From an uncultured Blautia sp. (GTDB lineage: Bacteria; Bacillota; Clostridia; Lachnospirales; Lachnospiraceae), in NCBI GenBank assembly GCA_900539525.1, contig UQCM01000002.1, forward strand, positions 1-64,000: a stretch of 64,000 nt of DNA. Reading direction: 5' to 3'. Below the pieces are notes generated by a model. The model was not told the DNA's origin and made no database searches. It saw only the letters and a program-made list of their open reading frames with translations. Shown here in pieces: positions 50,388 through 59,518 of the stretch (the first letter of the stretch is position 1; every line of letters starts with the position of its first letter). The position numbers were made by a program, and so were the translations under genes.

Positions 50388-51947
50388 ATGAAAAAAAATT
50401 ATATAGCAACTGCATCTCTTCTCCTTTTTCTCCTTTTCGTTGCAGGACTGCTCTATGTAGGCAACAGGACATCCCCGGTATCCTCTGTACCGTCGGATTC
50501 TTTCACCTACCTGGCATCAATTGACTCTGAACTATCCGCTCTCTGCGACGGCGATTTAAACCAGACCGCCTTTTTTCACGAGCTGGAAAAACGGACAGGC
50601 ATCCATGTCAATTGGGTTTCATCACTTGACAAGATACAGTCTCTTTATCAGTTTAACCAGAGCAACAGCCGTTCACCTGATCTCATGGATCAAAACAGCA
50701 TTAGTACATTAGGCCCCGGATCTCTGGATGAGCATATTGACAACGGTATGATCCTGGATCTGACAGAACTTCTTCCTGAATATGCGCCAAATTATAACCG
50801 CCTGATCCAGACAGAGGCATTTTACGACATCGCTCATACACCTTCCGGGCGTATCGGTGCTATTTACGCACTCAAGCAGGAAACACAGAAGCCCTATGCA
50901 GGACTTCAGATACGAAAAGACTGGCTGGATGAGCTGAATCTGTCCGTTCCGGTTACTTATGAGGACTGGGAGGCAGTACTGACTGCCTTTAAAGAGAAAA
51001 AGGGAGCTTCTGCTCCCCTCTCTCTGTCATCTGCCGGCTTTTTCTTTGGTAACAGTTTTAATGCCGGGTTCGATGTTTCCTCCGGTTTTTTCCATATTGG
51101 CAACAGGGTATTTTATGGACCTGCCGAAAACGGCTGGAAAGAGTATCTCACGCTCATGCATCGCTGGTATGAAAAAGGCCTGATTCATCCGGACTTTATG
51201 ACAGGCTCCTACTTCTACGGAGATCCCGGCATGATACAGACCGGAGCCACCGGTGCCTGGTACGGACTTTACACCCTTCCTTCAACACTTTCCTTTTCCA
51301 GTGAAAATTCCGATGCCGAGGTGATTGCTGTGAAACCTCCACGCCGCCATAAAAAGGATAAGCTCCACCTCCGGATGGCGGACAACATATCGGACAACTA
51401 TGCTGTCATTCCATCAGATTGCAAACAACCCGAACTGGTTCTGCGCTGGATTGACTATTTCTTCTCTGAAGAAGGTGCCCTCTTCGCCAACTATGGCACG
51501 GAAGGTGACTCCTATACCCTGAATCAGGATGGTAACCCGCAATTTACTGATCTCATCCTTAACAATCCTGGTGGGTTAAACTTTACACAAGCCCTGAAAT
51601 ACTACACTCTTCCACCAAGCTTTGCCTCCGCATATTTTGACTGGAAAAGAGAATGGCAGGCTATTCCCGAAAAAGATATCGCCATGTGCGATGTATGGAG
51701 TGACCCGGATACTGATTATCTATTTCCTGAAAATATGGAATTTACAGCTGAAGAACAGGCACGACTAAGCAAGCTGGAAAGCCAGCTGTCCACCTGCCGC
51801 TCGGACTATGCCGTCGAATTGATCTGTGGTATCACATCTTTTGATAACTATGACCACTATCTGGAGGAATTAAAAGAAAATGGATTAGAAGAGGCACTGC
51901 ACATTTATCAATGTGCCTATGACCGCTTTCTTTCTCTCAATAAATAA
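50388..51947 (+). CDS. Extracellular solute-binding-like protein without a lipobox
   Basis: The start MKKNYIATASLLLF follows GGAGG by 6 nt; 519 aa. One N-terminal hydrophobic helix (SLLLFLLFVAGLLYVGN) but no Cys, so it is not a lipoprotein; it may stay membrane-anchored. The body resembles family 1 (LplA-like) binding proteins: FFHELEKRTGIHVNW, IDNGMILDLTELLPEYAPN, LQIRKDWLDELNLSVPVTYED, NYAVIPSDCKQPELVLRWID with YFFSEEGALFANYGTEG. No ABC permease or ATPase gene lies near. It may instead serve as the ligand-presenting partner of the divergent AraC membrane sensor. Confidence 0.8.
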   Translation: MKKNYIATASLLLFLLFVAGLLYVGNRTSPVSSVPSDSFTYLASIDSELSALCDGDLNQTAFFHELEKRTGIHVNWVSSLDKIQSLYQFNQSNSRSPDLMDQNSISTLGPGSLDEHIDNGMILDLTELLPEYAPNYNRLIQTEAFYDIAHTPSGRIGAIYALKQETQKPYAGLQIRKDWLDELNLSVPVTYEDWEAVLTAFKEKKGASAPLSLSSAGFFFGNSFNAGFDVSSGFFHIGNRVFYGPAENGWKEYLTLMHRWYEKGLIHPDFMTGSYFYGDPGMIQTGATGAWYGLYTLPSTLSFSSENSDAEVIAVKPPRRHKKDKLHLRMADNISDNYAVIPSDCKQPELVLRWIDYFFSEEGALFANYGTEGDSYTLNQDGNPQFTDLILNNPGGLNFTQALKYYTLPPSFASAYFDWKREWQAIPEKDIAMCDVWSDPDTDYLFPENMEFTAEEQARLSKLESQLSTCRSDYAVELICGITSFDNYDHYLEELKENGLEEALHIYQCAYDRFLSLNK

Positions 51948-52064
51948 AGTCATCTTCCAGACACGCGAGTGCGCATCCCCCGAAAGGTTTTGTGATACAG
52001 GAAATTCCCCACAATAAATATTTATGAGTTACCCGACAAATGAGCCTTAACAGTTACCAAAAAA

Positions 52065-52105
52065 CAGGACCGTATATCATACGATAACGTTGATATATGG
52101 TCCTG
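52065..52105 (+). terminator. Terminator after the binding-protein gene
   Basis: CAGGACCGTATATC pairs with GATATATGGTCCTG (one G-T pair) around a 13-nt loop, followed by a CTCTTTCTGTTCTCT stretch. It lies between convergent genes and may serve both. Confidence 0.7.
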
Positions 52106-52146
52106 CTCTTTCTGTTCTCTAACGTTCACCTGGCATCCTGCAGCCC

Positions 52147-53439
52147 TTATACTACTCTCAGCTTAAATTTCTGGATCTCCTTCTCACTGGACACCCGCTC
52201 GATCTCAGCCCCAAGGCTGCGCAGCTTCTCCTCGAAGTCCTCATAGCCTCTCTGGATATACACGATATCATCCACGATCGTGATCCCTTCTGCCGCCAGT
52301 CCTGCAATGACAAGGGCGGCTCCTGCGCGGAGATCCGGTGCACTCACACGCGCACCTGTGAGCTTTTCCACACCGGAAATGATGGCCGTATTCCCCTCCA
52401 CCTTTACCGATGCACCCATTCTGGCAAGCTCATCAATATATTTAAAACGATTTTCAAAAATACTCTCGGTCACGATACTGGTTCCCCTGGCCAGTGCCAG
52501 AGCCACACCGATCTGTGGCTGCATGTCTGTCGGATATCCCGGATAGGGAAGCGTCTTCACATTCGTGTTCGTCAGACGCTTTGATGCCACGACACGGACT
52601 GCATCATCAAACTCCTCCACCTCACATCCGATCTCCACCAGCTTCGCCGTGGTGGCCTCCAGATGCTTGGGAATCACATTCTTTACCATAACATCACCCT
52701 TGGTAGCCGCTGCCGCGAACATAAAGGTTCCGGCCTCGATCTGATCCGGGATGATCGAATACTCTGTCCTGTGCAGCTTCTCCACACCGCGGATGCGGAT
52801 GACATCTGTTCCCGCTCCCTTGATGTTTGCGCCCATACAGTTCAGGAAGTTCGCCACATCGACCACATGGGGCTCTCTGGCCGCATTCTCAATAGTCGTG
52901 CGTCCCTCGGCCATGGATGCCGCCATCATAATATTGATGGTCGCTCCCACAGAAACCGTATCCAGGAAGATATGGCTGCCCCTGAGCTTCTCAGCCTCTG
53001 CCACGATCGCACCATGACGGATACTGACACTTGCTCCCAGTGCTTTAAAGCCTTTCAGATGCAGGTCGATGGGTCTGCTCCCGATGTTGCATCCTCCCGG
53101 AAGCGGAACCTCTGCCCTCTTATACTTTCCGAGCAGAGCACCTAACAGATAGTAAGAAGCTCTGATCTTCTTGATATATTCATAATCTACACTTAAGTCT
53201 CCAATCATGGAGCCATTAATCGCTACTTTATTTTTATCGATTCTGTCCACTTTCGCGCCGATTCCGCTGATCGCTTCCAACAAAACATTAATATCCTGGA
53301 CATTCGGCAGGTTTTCAAGCACGACCGTCTCATCTGTCATGATCGCTGCTGCCAGAATCCCCAGTGCTGCGTTCTTCGCACCGCCAATCTCAACTTCACC
53401 GACTAATGGATTTCCACCCTTAATAATATATTGATCCAT
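52147..53439 (-). CDS. murA: UDP-N-acetylglucosamine 1-carboxyvinyltransferase
   Basis: Length 430 aa, standard for MurA. N-terminal GGNPLVGEVEIGGAKNAALG; catalytic Cys in PLPGGCNIGSRPIDLHLKG; GYPTDMQPQ near residue 305; C-terminal RGYEDFEEKLRSLGA. It transfers enolpyruvate to UDP-GlcNAc, the first committed step of peptidoglycan synthesis, and the Cys predicts fosfomycin sensitivity. It has its own promoter. Firmicutes often have two copies (MurA, MurZ); which one this is cannot be told. Confidence 0.96.
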   Translation of the reverse strand: MDQYIIKGGNPLVGEVEIGGAKNAALGILAAAIMTDETVVLENLPNVQDINVLLEAISGIGAKVDRIDKNKVAINGSMIGDLSVDYEYIKKIRASYYLLGALLGKYKRAEVPLPGGCNIGSRPIDLHLKGFKALGASVSIRHGAIVAEAEKLRGSHIFLDTVSVGATINIMMAASMAEGRTTIENAAREPHVVDVANFLNCMGANIKGAGTDVIRIRGVEKLHRTEYSIIPDQIEAGTFMFAAAATKGDVMVKNVIPKHLEATTAKLVEIGCEVEEFDDAVRVVASKRLTNTNVKTLPYPGYPTDMQPQIGVALALARGTSIVTESIFENRFKYIDELARMGASVKVEGNTAIISGVEKLTGARVSAPDLRAGAALVIAGLAAEGITIVDDIVYIQRGYEDFEEKLRSLGAEIERVSSEKEIQKFKLRVV

Positions 53440-53524
53440 AGGACACCTCTATACTCTTACTTGCCACGGTTCCGTTCCACCGAAACAGAGACTTCCAATG
53501 ATTCCCCTAAAGCATTTCCTCAAT

Positions 53525-53552
53525 ATTATATCACAATCTTTACTTTTGTAAA
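53525..53552 (-). promoter_or_regulatory. murA promoter
   Basis: The minus strand shows TTTACA, a 16-bp spacer and TATAAT, about 85 bp before the murA ATG. Both hexamers are close to consensus. Confidence 0.75.
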
Positions 53553-53641
53553 TAAAAATTAAGATTTAAGTAATTTTTCCCATAGATTCCCAGAAAAAAT
53601 TTCGTATTTCTGCGGTATGCTGTACATTATAACCAACATTT

Positions 53642-53690
53642 CGGGTAACTTTTCAAAGCCCGTTCGCAAAACCGCCTCTCCCGGCTTTCC
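53642..53690. repeat. Dispersed ~49-nt repeat, copy 3 (aroK tail)
   Basis: It carries the family core CGTTCGCAAAACCGCC and CCCGGCTTTCC, flanked by AAAGCC/GGGCTTT as an inverted pair on the minus strand. The last 12 or so aroK codons (GKAGRGGFANGL) are read from it. Confidence 0.6.
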
Positions 53691-54189
53691 CCCGGAGGGT
53701 TATCTGCATTACGATCTGTTCCATCGTCTGTTCGACATCCAGCCCCGATTCATCTACTGTGATATCCGCATATTTCTCATACAGCGGAACTCTTTCCTCG
53801 TACAGATTCTGCAGGGTCTGCCCTTCTCCCAGAACAACACCCCGGCATTTCAGATTTCCCAGCCGCTTCCTGAGCTCCTCATAGGGAAGTTTGAGATAAA
53901 CGACCGTACCGATCTTCTTCAGATGCTCCATCGCCTCGCGCCCGTACACCGCGCTTCCTCCCGTGGCGATCACACAGCGTTCTACGATAATCCGGCTGTT
54001 TACACGGTTCTCGATCTCCAGAAACCCTTCATTTCCGATTTCCTCCATGATTTCAAACAGGCGCTTTCCCTCCTGCGCCTGGATCACCAGATCGGAATCC
54101 ATAAATCCATATCCCAGTACCTTCGCCAGCACCACACCCACGGTGCTTTTCCCTGATCCCGGCATTCCGATCAGAATCACATTATCCAT
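53653..54189 (-). CDS. aroK: Shikimate kinase
   Basis: The start MDNVILIGMPGSGKST (ATG complement 54187-54189) has AGGTGG close upstream; another ATG six codons earlier is possible. About 178 aa. Walker A GMPGSGKSTVG, shikimate-binding DSDLVIQ, FLEIENRV and CVIATGGSAVYG, and the lid RGVVLGEGQTLQNLYEERVP with LYEKYAD. It phosphorylates shikimate for aromatic amino acid synthesis. The C-terminal GKAGRGGFANGL is encoded by a dispersed repeat and is not part of the family fold. Confidence 0.92.
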   Translation of the reverse strand: MDNVILIGMPGSGKSTVGVVLAKVLGYGFMDSDLVIQAQEGKRLFEIMEEIGNEGFLEIENRVNSRIIVERCVIATGGSAVYGREAMEHLKKIGTVVYLKLPYEELRKRLGNLKCRGVVLGEGQTLQNLYEERVPLYEKYADITVDESGLDVEQTMEQIVMQITLRGKAGRGGFANGL

Positions 54190-54316
54190 ATGCCACCTGC
54201 TTTCCATCTATCCGTAACCTTTTTCCTCTTATCTGGAATCAATAGTACCACATAAATACATTTCTTTCAATAGCGGGGCATAGGATGAAAAAAGACAATT
54301 CTGATACAGGTGATAC

Positions 54317-56083
54317 ATGTTGAAAGACAAACGCTCCCTTCTGCTTAGGCTGCTTTTGATCCCTGCAGCTCTGCTTCTGATTCTGTCCGTGCGGTTTTAC
54401 TCGGATAATAAAGAGTTCACCGATTTCACCCGGCAGATGTTCCGCCAGGAAATCACCGGAAACACGCTGAACCTTCACTACACCCTTTCCAACCCGAAGG
54501 CCTACGGGATCAGCAGCTATCCCGTCACACTGGGAAGCGCCGAGCCCTATGCCCATCAGCAGGGATTGGCCACACTGGAGAATTACCGCAGAACACTGGA
54601 GCAGATATCCTACAAAAATCTCACAGACGACAATAAGCTGACCTTTGACATCCTAAGATCCTATCTGGATGTACAGGAACAGGGAAAGGATTTCACCCTT
54701 TATGCCGAGCCTCTGGGCGCCACCATCGGCACACAGGCACAGCTTCCCGTACTGCTGGCAGAATACACCTTTCGCAATCCCCGGGATGTGGAAGAGTACC
54801 TGACTTTAATCTCCCAGATGGATACCTATTATGCTTCCATCCTGAACTTTGAAAAGGCAAAATCCGACGCCGGTCTTTTCATGAGCGATCGGTCCGCTGA
54901 TCATATTATCTCTCAATGCCGCTCTTTTATCGATGGAGAGGAAAATTTTCTGCTGCCAATTTTTGAAGAAAAAATCGACCGTCTTGACGGACTTTCGGAA
55001 ACGGAAAAGCTCAGCCTGAAGGATCAGCATGAGGCACTGGTAAAAAACCACGTGATTCCCGCCTACGAGCTTCTGATCAACGGACTGACCGCCCTGAAGG
55101 GAACAGGAAAGAACCCCGGGGGACTGGCAAGCTTCGAGCGTGGAAAGGAATATTATGAATATCTGATCCGGGACAGCACCGGCTGCTACGCTTCTGTTTC
55201 TGAAATAGAAGCCCGCATCCGAAAGCAGCTGATGGCAGATTTTAAGGAGCTCAAGACGCTGATCGCCGGACACCCGGAGCTTTTAAGCCAGCAGACCTCC
55301 TCCTCCGGTGACATGCCTGATCCGGGTGCTATTCTGAAGGATCTCCAGGAAAAGATGGCCGCAGACTTTCCGGCTCCGCCCTCCGTATCCTGTGATATAA
55401 AATATGTCCACAAGTCACTGGAGAAGTTTTTAAGCCCCGCCTTCTACCTGACTCCTCCTATGGATAACCTCGTTTCAAATGTGATCTACATTAACAATCT
55501 TTCCGGATATACGCCTATGGAGCTCTATACGACTCTTGCACATGAAGGATATCCGGGACATCTGTACCAGACAGTCTGCTGTGGCAGTACTCCTTCCAAT
55601 GAGGTGCGCAGTATTTTGAATTTTGGAGGATATGTAGAAGGATGGGCCACCTATGTGGAAATGTATTCCTGCTCCCTCGCAGACGTAGATGAACCTGTTG
55701 CCGATCTTTACCGTCTGAACCGTTCCATTCTTCTCGGCATTTCCAGTGCGCTTGATATTGCCATTCACTATCACGGCTATACCAGGGAGCAGACTGCCGC
55801 TTATCTGTCGAGAATCGGATTTACGAATGAAGGCGCTGCCGATTCCCTCTATGACACCATCATCGAGGCACCTGCAAATTATCTGAAATATTATGTGGGA
55901 TGTCTGTGTTTTATGGATCTGAGAGACGCGGTAAAAAAAGACCGCGGAGAAGATTTTAACTTAAAAGAATTTCACAAAGAGGTACTGGAAATCGGTCCCG
56001 CCCCCTTCTCTGTATTAAAAAAATATATGATGCCAGGGGATTTTGGGAGCGCGAAAGCGCGGAAAAATCCGAAGGCATCATGA
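54317..56083 (+). CDS. DUF885-family metallopeptidase-like protein, membrane-anchored
   Basis: Length 588 aa, AGGTGA 4 nt before ATG. A signal anchor (LLLRLLLIPAALLLILSVRF) precedes the DUF885 body. The zinc motif is LYTTLAHEGYPGHLYQT (HExxxH-type HEGYPGH, about residue 410), with a distal Glu candidate in GGYVEGWATYVEMYS. DUF885 proteins are thought to be extracytoplasmic peptidases related to M3/M32. The last 15 codons (GDFGSAKARKNPKAS) are read from a palindromic repeat inserted at the gene end, so the native C-terminus was probably different. Confidence 0.82.
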   Translation: MLKDKRSLLLRLLLIPAALLLILSVRFYSDNKEFTDFTRQMFRQEITGNTLNLHYTLSNPKAYGISSYPVTLGSAEPYAHQQGLATLENYRRTLEQISYKNLTDDNKLTFDILRSYLDVQEQGKDFTLYAEPLGATIGTQAQLPVLLAEYTFRNPRDVEEYLTLISQMDTYYASILNFEKAKSDAGLFMSDRSADHIISQCRSFIDGEENFLLPIFEEKIDRLDGLSETEKLSLKDQHEALVKNHVIPAYELLINGLTALKGTGKNPGGLASFERGKEYYEYLIRDSTGCYASVSEIEARIRKQLMADFKELKTLIAGHPELLSQQTSSSGDMPDPGAILKDLQEKMAADFPAPPSVSCDIKYVHKSLEKFLSPAFYLTPPMDNLVSNVIYINNLSGYTPMELYTTLAHEGYPGHLYQTVCCGSTPSNEVRSILNFGGYVEGWATYVEMYSCSLADVDEPVADLYRLNRSILLGISSALDIAIHYHGYTREQTAAYLSRIGFTNEGAADSLYDTIIEAPANYLKYYVGCLCFMDLRDAVKKDRGEDFNLKEFHKEVLEIGPAPFSVLKKYMMPGDFGSAKARKNPKAS

Positions 56084-56094
56084 CCCTGGCTCAT
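56027..56094. repeat. Nested palindrome at the DUF885 gene end, relative of the 50-kb element
   Basis: Stems nest as ATGATGCC (56027) with GGCATCAT (56074), GATTTT with AAAAATC, and GCGC-GAAA-GCGC (56049-56060) at the tip. GCCAGGG and CCCTGGC form an alternative outer pair. The core GGATTTTGGGAGCGCG to GGAAAAATCCGAAGGCATCA is shared with 50149-50190. The end CCCTGGCTCAT is the near-complement of ATGAGCCAAGGG at the left end of that element. Confidence 0.75.
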
Positions 56095-56095
56095 C

Positions 56096-56539
56096 CTATT
56101 TCACCTGGTAATCCCGGAAGAATTTTCTCAGGTTCGTCAGCACGTGTACCAGCACCTTTGTCTCCTGTTCGGAGAGATCCTGAAGCGTTGCCTCTATCAT
56201 CTCATGATGAAATTTTTCATGATGAGAATAGGCCCGCTGTCCCTTAGAAGTCAGCGAGATGAGGACCACCCGTCGGTCCTCATCGCTGCGTACACGGCTT
56301 ACATATCCCTTTTTCACCAGGTTATTGATTGCTGTTGTCAGGGTTCCGACGGTGACAGAGAGACGTTTTGCCACCGTAGACATGCTTTTGGGCTCCCCGA
56401 TTCCGATCGCCTCGATAATATGCATGTCATTATTGGAAATATCCTTAAATTCCTCTGTTATGATGGCCTTCTCCTCAATGGACATGATGTCATTGAACAG
56501 ACTTGTCAATACCACATGAAATGTCTCATAACTGTTCAC
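56096..56539 (-). CDS. MarR-family transcriptional regulator
   Basis: Length 147 aa. Winged-helix features: MSTVAKRLSVTVGTLTTAIN with NLVKKGYVSR, then the wing VRSDEDRRVVLISLTSKGQRA. It is 23 bp downstream of the flavodiiron fusion gene on the same strand and may be co-transcribed. Its N-terminal IVEA-like helix (FKDISNNDMHIIEAIGI) is as in FabT-type MarR proteins, but no fatty-acid genes are near. Ligand and targets unknown. Confidence 0.88.
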   Translation of the reverse strand: MNSYETFHVVLTSLFNDIMSIEEKAIITEEFKDISNNDMHIIEAIGIGEPKSMSTVAKRLSVTVGTLTTAINNLVKKGYVSRVRSDEDRRVVLISLTSKGQRAYSHHEKFHHEMIEATLQDLSEQETKVLVHVLTNLRKFFRDYQVK

Positions 56540-56562
56540 TGCCGGTCCCCCTCATTTGCATT

Positions 56563-59100
56563 CTACTGTTTTTCTTTCATAACCTCCTGAAAGGAAGCCT
56601 TTCTGTTCACTGCCTCTGTCAGTTCACCCATCCGTGACACATCACCGATCAGGATCACACCGCAGAGTCTGTTGTTCAGGAAGTAGTATTTCTGATACTG
56701 ATTCCTTCCCATATCCTTAAATTCCACTGTCCTGTAGATCAGGTTCGGGTTCTTTCCCGCGTCTCCGATCGCATAAATGGCTGTATTCATTCCATGGAAG
56801 GTGAGCGCTGCCGCTTCAGGTGTGTAGGTAAGCTCCTCGCCTGCCGCATTTGCTCCCGCGATCCTTCCCTGCTCTGATGCCTCCGGCCAGATCGCATAAT
56901 TCATGTTCTGATACTGTGCACAGTCACCACATGCATAGATACCGCTGATATTGGTCCTCATGTTTGCATCTGCCACTACTGCACGGTCAGTCGTAATCCC
57001 TGCAGCTGCAGCAATCGCTGTGTTTGCGCGCACACCGCAGGAAATGATGACCAGATCTGCCGGGATCACAGTTCCGTCACCCAGCTTCACACCGGATACA
57101 TGCTCATCTCCCTCAATCGAAGAAATCTGAACCCCCGTGAAAATATTGATGCCGCATTTTTTACCAATGGACAGCAGCATCTGTCCGGCTGCGTCATCCA
57201 GCTGACGTCCCATGAGCTGAGGTGCCAGCTCCAGCACCGTCACATTGCATTTTGCCTTCTTCAGCTCCCAGGCAGCCTCAAGGCCAAGGACACCTCCTCC
57301 GATCACAACTGCATTCTTTGCAGTCTTCAGAAGCTCTGCCACCTTTCCGGTATCCTCCAGACGACGGATCGCCACTGTCTCGGGCTTATCAGCCCCCGGG
57401 ATCGGCGGTACGAAGCACTCTGCGCCCAGCGCATAGATCAGTTTCGTGTATTTCATCCTGGTTCCGTCAGAAAGCTCTACCTCCTGCTCATCCGTATGGA
57501 TCGCTGTCACACTTCTGTCCAGGATCTGATAGATACTGTTCTCCTGATACCATGCTTCCGGCTGGATCGCGATCTGGTCTGCTGTCAGCTCTGCCATGAT
57601 GGACTTCGTCAGCATCGGACGGTTGTAGGCACTGTATGGCTCATTGGAGATCATAACGACAGAACCTGTCTTATCCCTCTCCCGTATCGCCTTTGCCGCA
57701 TTGAAGCCTGCCGTGCCGTTTCCGAGGATGACATAGAAATCCTTCGTATCCCTGCGGTATCCTGTCTCTTCCTCTTCCACCGGCACGAAGTTTTCTTTTC
57801 CGACTCCGCAGACCGGACAGATCTCCATGGAGGAATCAAAGATTTCTCCGCACACCAGACACTTCACCAGCCTGGACTTTCCGGATTTTCTGACATTTTC
57901 CTTGTTCTGCAGAACACATCCGAAATTATAGCCGAAATCAAACGCATCGGTCAGGTCATTTTCGGACGGCTTGAACCGTACACGGAATCCGTCATCTGTG
58001 ACCTTCATGCGCAGCTGTTTCAGTCTCTCGATGATATGAGGTACTCCCTCACCGCTCCATCCATAGCTTCCGAATGCGCTGGCATACTTTCCGCCATGGG
58101 TTCCCGGGAACATGGAGATCGTCAGATCCCAGATCGGCTTTAATGCCTCTCCTAGAATGGTAGGTGTCCCCAGAAGAATACCATCCGCAAATCCGAGCTC
58201 CTCCAGTACCTTCGCCTGATCGGCTGTCACCATATCATAAAGGCGCACATCCACATCACCGCTGGCTTCCACACCCGCTGCGATCTTCTGTGCCAGTTCA
58301 GCCGTATATCCGTAGGAGCTGACGTAAGGAATCACGACTGTCTTCCCGGAGTTCGGGTTTACCACCGTACACCACTCCTCATAGACATTCATGATATCGT
58401 CGATCCTGTCATCCAGCACCGGACCGTGACCTGTGCAGATCATAGTGATATCCATCTTGCGCACTCTGTCCAGAGCCTTCTTCATATATGGCTTGAACGG
58501 TCCGATGATGCAGTCGAAATAGTATTTTGTTGCCCTCATATAGTCGTCCCACTCGGTTACTTTGCTTACCAGAACATCCTGGAACCCGTAATGGGAGCCA
58601 AAGGAATCGCAGGTTACCAGAATCTGCTCCTCCTCAATATAAGTATACATCGTATCCGGCCAGTGCAGATTTGGCACAAACAGGAACCGCAGCGTCCGGT
58701 TACCAATCTCCATCCGCTGATTGTCGCGCACCACGATACTCGTAAAGTCCCTGTTCACGATCTCCTTTAAGAACCCGCTGGCCGCCCCTGTGGAAATGAT
58801 CTTCAGATGCGGGCAGAGATCCAGCAGCCGTTCCACACTTCCCGCATGATCCGGCTCCGTGTGGCTTACCACCAGGTAATCGATATCTGCCACATTCGTG
58901 ATTTCCTCCAGTTTTTCCAGATATTCATCGAAAAACTTTGCCTTCGCCGTCTCAAAGAGGATTGTTTTATCCCCTGCCTTTAAAACGTAGGAATTATACG
59001 TGGTTCCAAACTCTGTATACATAATGATATCAAATACACGGAGTGTGTCATCCACGATTCCCGTCCAGTAAAAACCATCTCTTAATTTTAAGCTTTTCAT
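56563..59100 (-). CDS. Flavodiiron protein-rubredoxin-NAD(P)H:rubredoxin oxidoreductase fusion
   Basis: Length 845 aa. Residues 1-250 are a metallo-beta-lactamase-like diiron domain with all ligands in place: SHTEPDHAGS, NLHWPDTM, TCDSFGSH and CTGHGPV. Residues 255-400 are a flavodoxin (VIPYVSSYGYTAELAQKIA). CLVCGEIFDSSMEICPVCG near 418 is a short rubredoxin-like metal site. The rest is an FAD/NAD oxidoreductase (VILGNGTAGFNAAKAIRERD, VVIGGGVLGLEAAWELKKA, GIYACGDCAQ). It should carry electrons from NAD(P)H to O2 or NO in one polypeptide. It follows bacteriohemerythrin by 3 bp. Confidence 0.93.
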   Translation of the reverse strand: MKSLKLRDGFYWTGIVDDTLRVFDIIMYTEFGTTYNSYVLKAGDKTILFETAKAKFFDEYLEKLEEITNVADIDYLVVSHTEPDHAGSVERLLDLCPHLKIISTGAASGFLKEIVNRDFTSIVVRDNQRMEIGNRTLRFLFVPNLHWPDTMYTYIEEEQILVTCDSFGSHYGFQDVLVSKVTEWDDYMRATKYYFDCIIGPFKPYMKKALDRVRKMDITMICTGHGPVLDDRIDDIMNVYEEWCTVVNPNSGKTVVIPYVSSYGYTAELAQKIAAGVEASGDVDVRLYDMVTADQAKVLEELGFADGILLGTPTILGEALKPIWDLTISMFPGTHGGKYASAFGSYGWSGEGVPHIIERLKQLRMKVTDDGFRVRFKPSENDLTDAFDFGYNFGCVLQNKENVRKSGKSRLVKCLVCGEIFDSSMEICPVCGVGKENFVPVEEEETGYRRDTKDFYVILGNGTAGFNAAKAIRERDKTGSVVMISNEPYSAYNRPMLTKSIMAELTADQIAIQPEAWYQENSIYQILDRSVTAIHTDEQEVELSDGTRMKYTKLIYALGAECFVPPIPGADKPETVAIRRLEDTGKVAELLKTAKNAVVIGGGVLGLEAAWELKKAKCNVTVLELAPQLMGRQLDDAAGQMLLSIGKKCGINIFTGVQISSIEGDEHVSGVKLGDGTVIPADLVIISCGVRANTAIAAAAGITTDRAVVADANMRTNISGIYACGDCAQYQNMNYAIWPEASEQGRIAGANAAGEELTYTPEAAALTFHGMNTAIYAIGDAGKNPNLIYRTVEFKDMGRNQYQKYYFLNNRLCGVILIGDVSRMGELTEAVNRKASFQEVMKEKQ

Positions 59101-59103
59101 TTA

Positions 59104-59505
59104 TTATCCTCTGATAAATTCCGCTACTTTTTTGTCACATACCTGAATATGGTTCAGCAGCCACTCTACGATATTTTTGTTAACCGCAGCCACAAATGCA
59201 TCCGTCGGTCCCTCTTCCTCTTCGAGCATCTGACGCAGCTCATCCACTGACTTCTCAAACTGTGCATGCTGTGCCTTGTGTGCTTCAAGCTGCGGATATC
59301 CGTTCTCCTCCTGAAGCTTTTCCTCGGCACGGAAGTGGAACTCTGTGTAGTCCATAAGGAAATCAAGGGTCTGCACTGCCACGTTTTTCTCTACAGAAGT
59401 ATCACAGCTCTCGGAAAGCTTATTCACTCTGGCGATCAGCTCCTGATGCTGGGTGTCAATTAACGTATTACCTGTCTCCAGGCTTTTATCAAAAAGAATA
59501 CCCAT
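59104..59505 (-). CDS. Bacteriohemerythrin
   Basis: Length 133 aa. Diiron ligand pattern: LIDTQHQELIARV, EFHFRAEEKLQEE, LEAHKAQHAQFEK and WLLNHIQVCDKKV, matching H...HxxxE...H/HxxxH...HxxxxD. It binds O2 reversibly and probably delivers it to, or buffers it for, the flavodiiron enzyme encoded 3 bp downstream. Confidence 0.93.
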   Translation of the reverse strand: MGILFDKSLETGNTLIDTQHQELIARVNKLSESCDTSVEKNVAVQTLDFLMDYTEFHFRAEEKLQEENGYPQLEAHKAQHAQFEKSVDELRQMLEEEEGPTDAFVAAVNKNIVEWLLNHIQVCDKKVAEFIRG

Positions 59506-59518
59506 CCTGTGTTCCTCC

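Noticed and set aside
54239..54556. Minus-strand open frame across the start of the DUF885 gene.
   Set aside because: It is antisense to a clear signal anchor and ribosome site of the real gene and resembles no known family.
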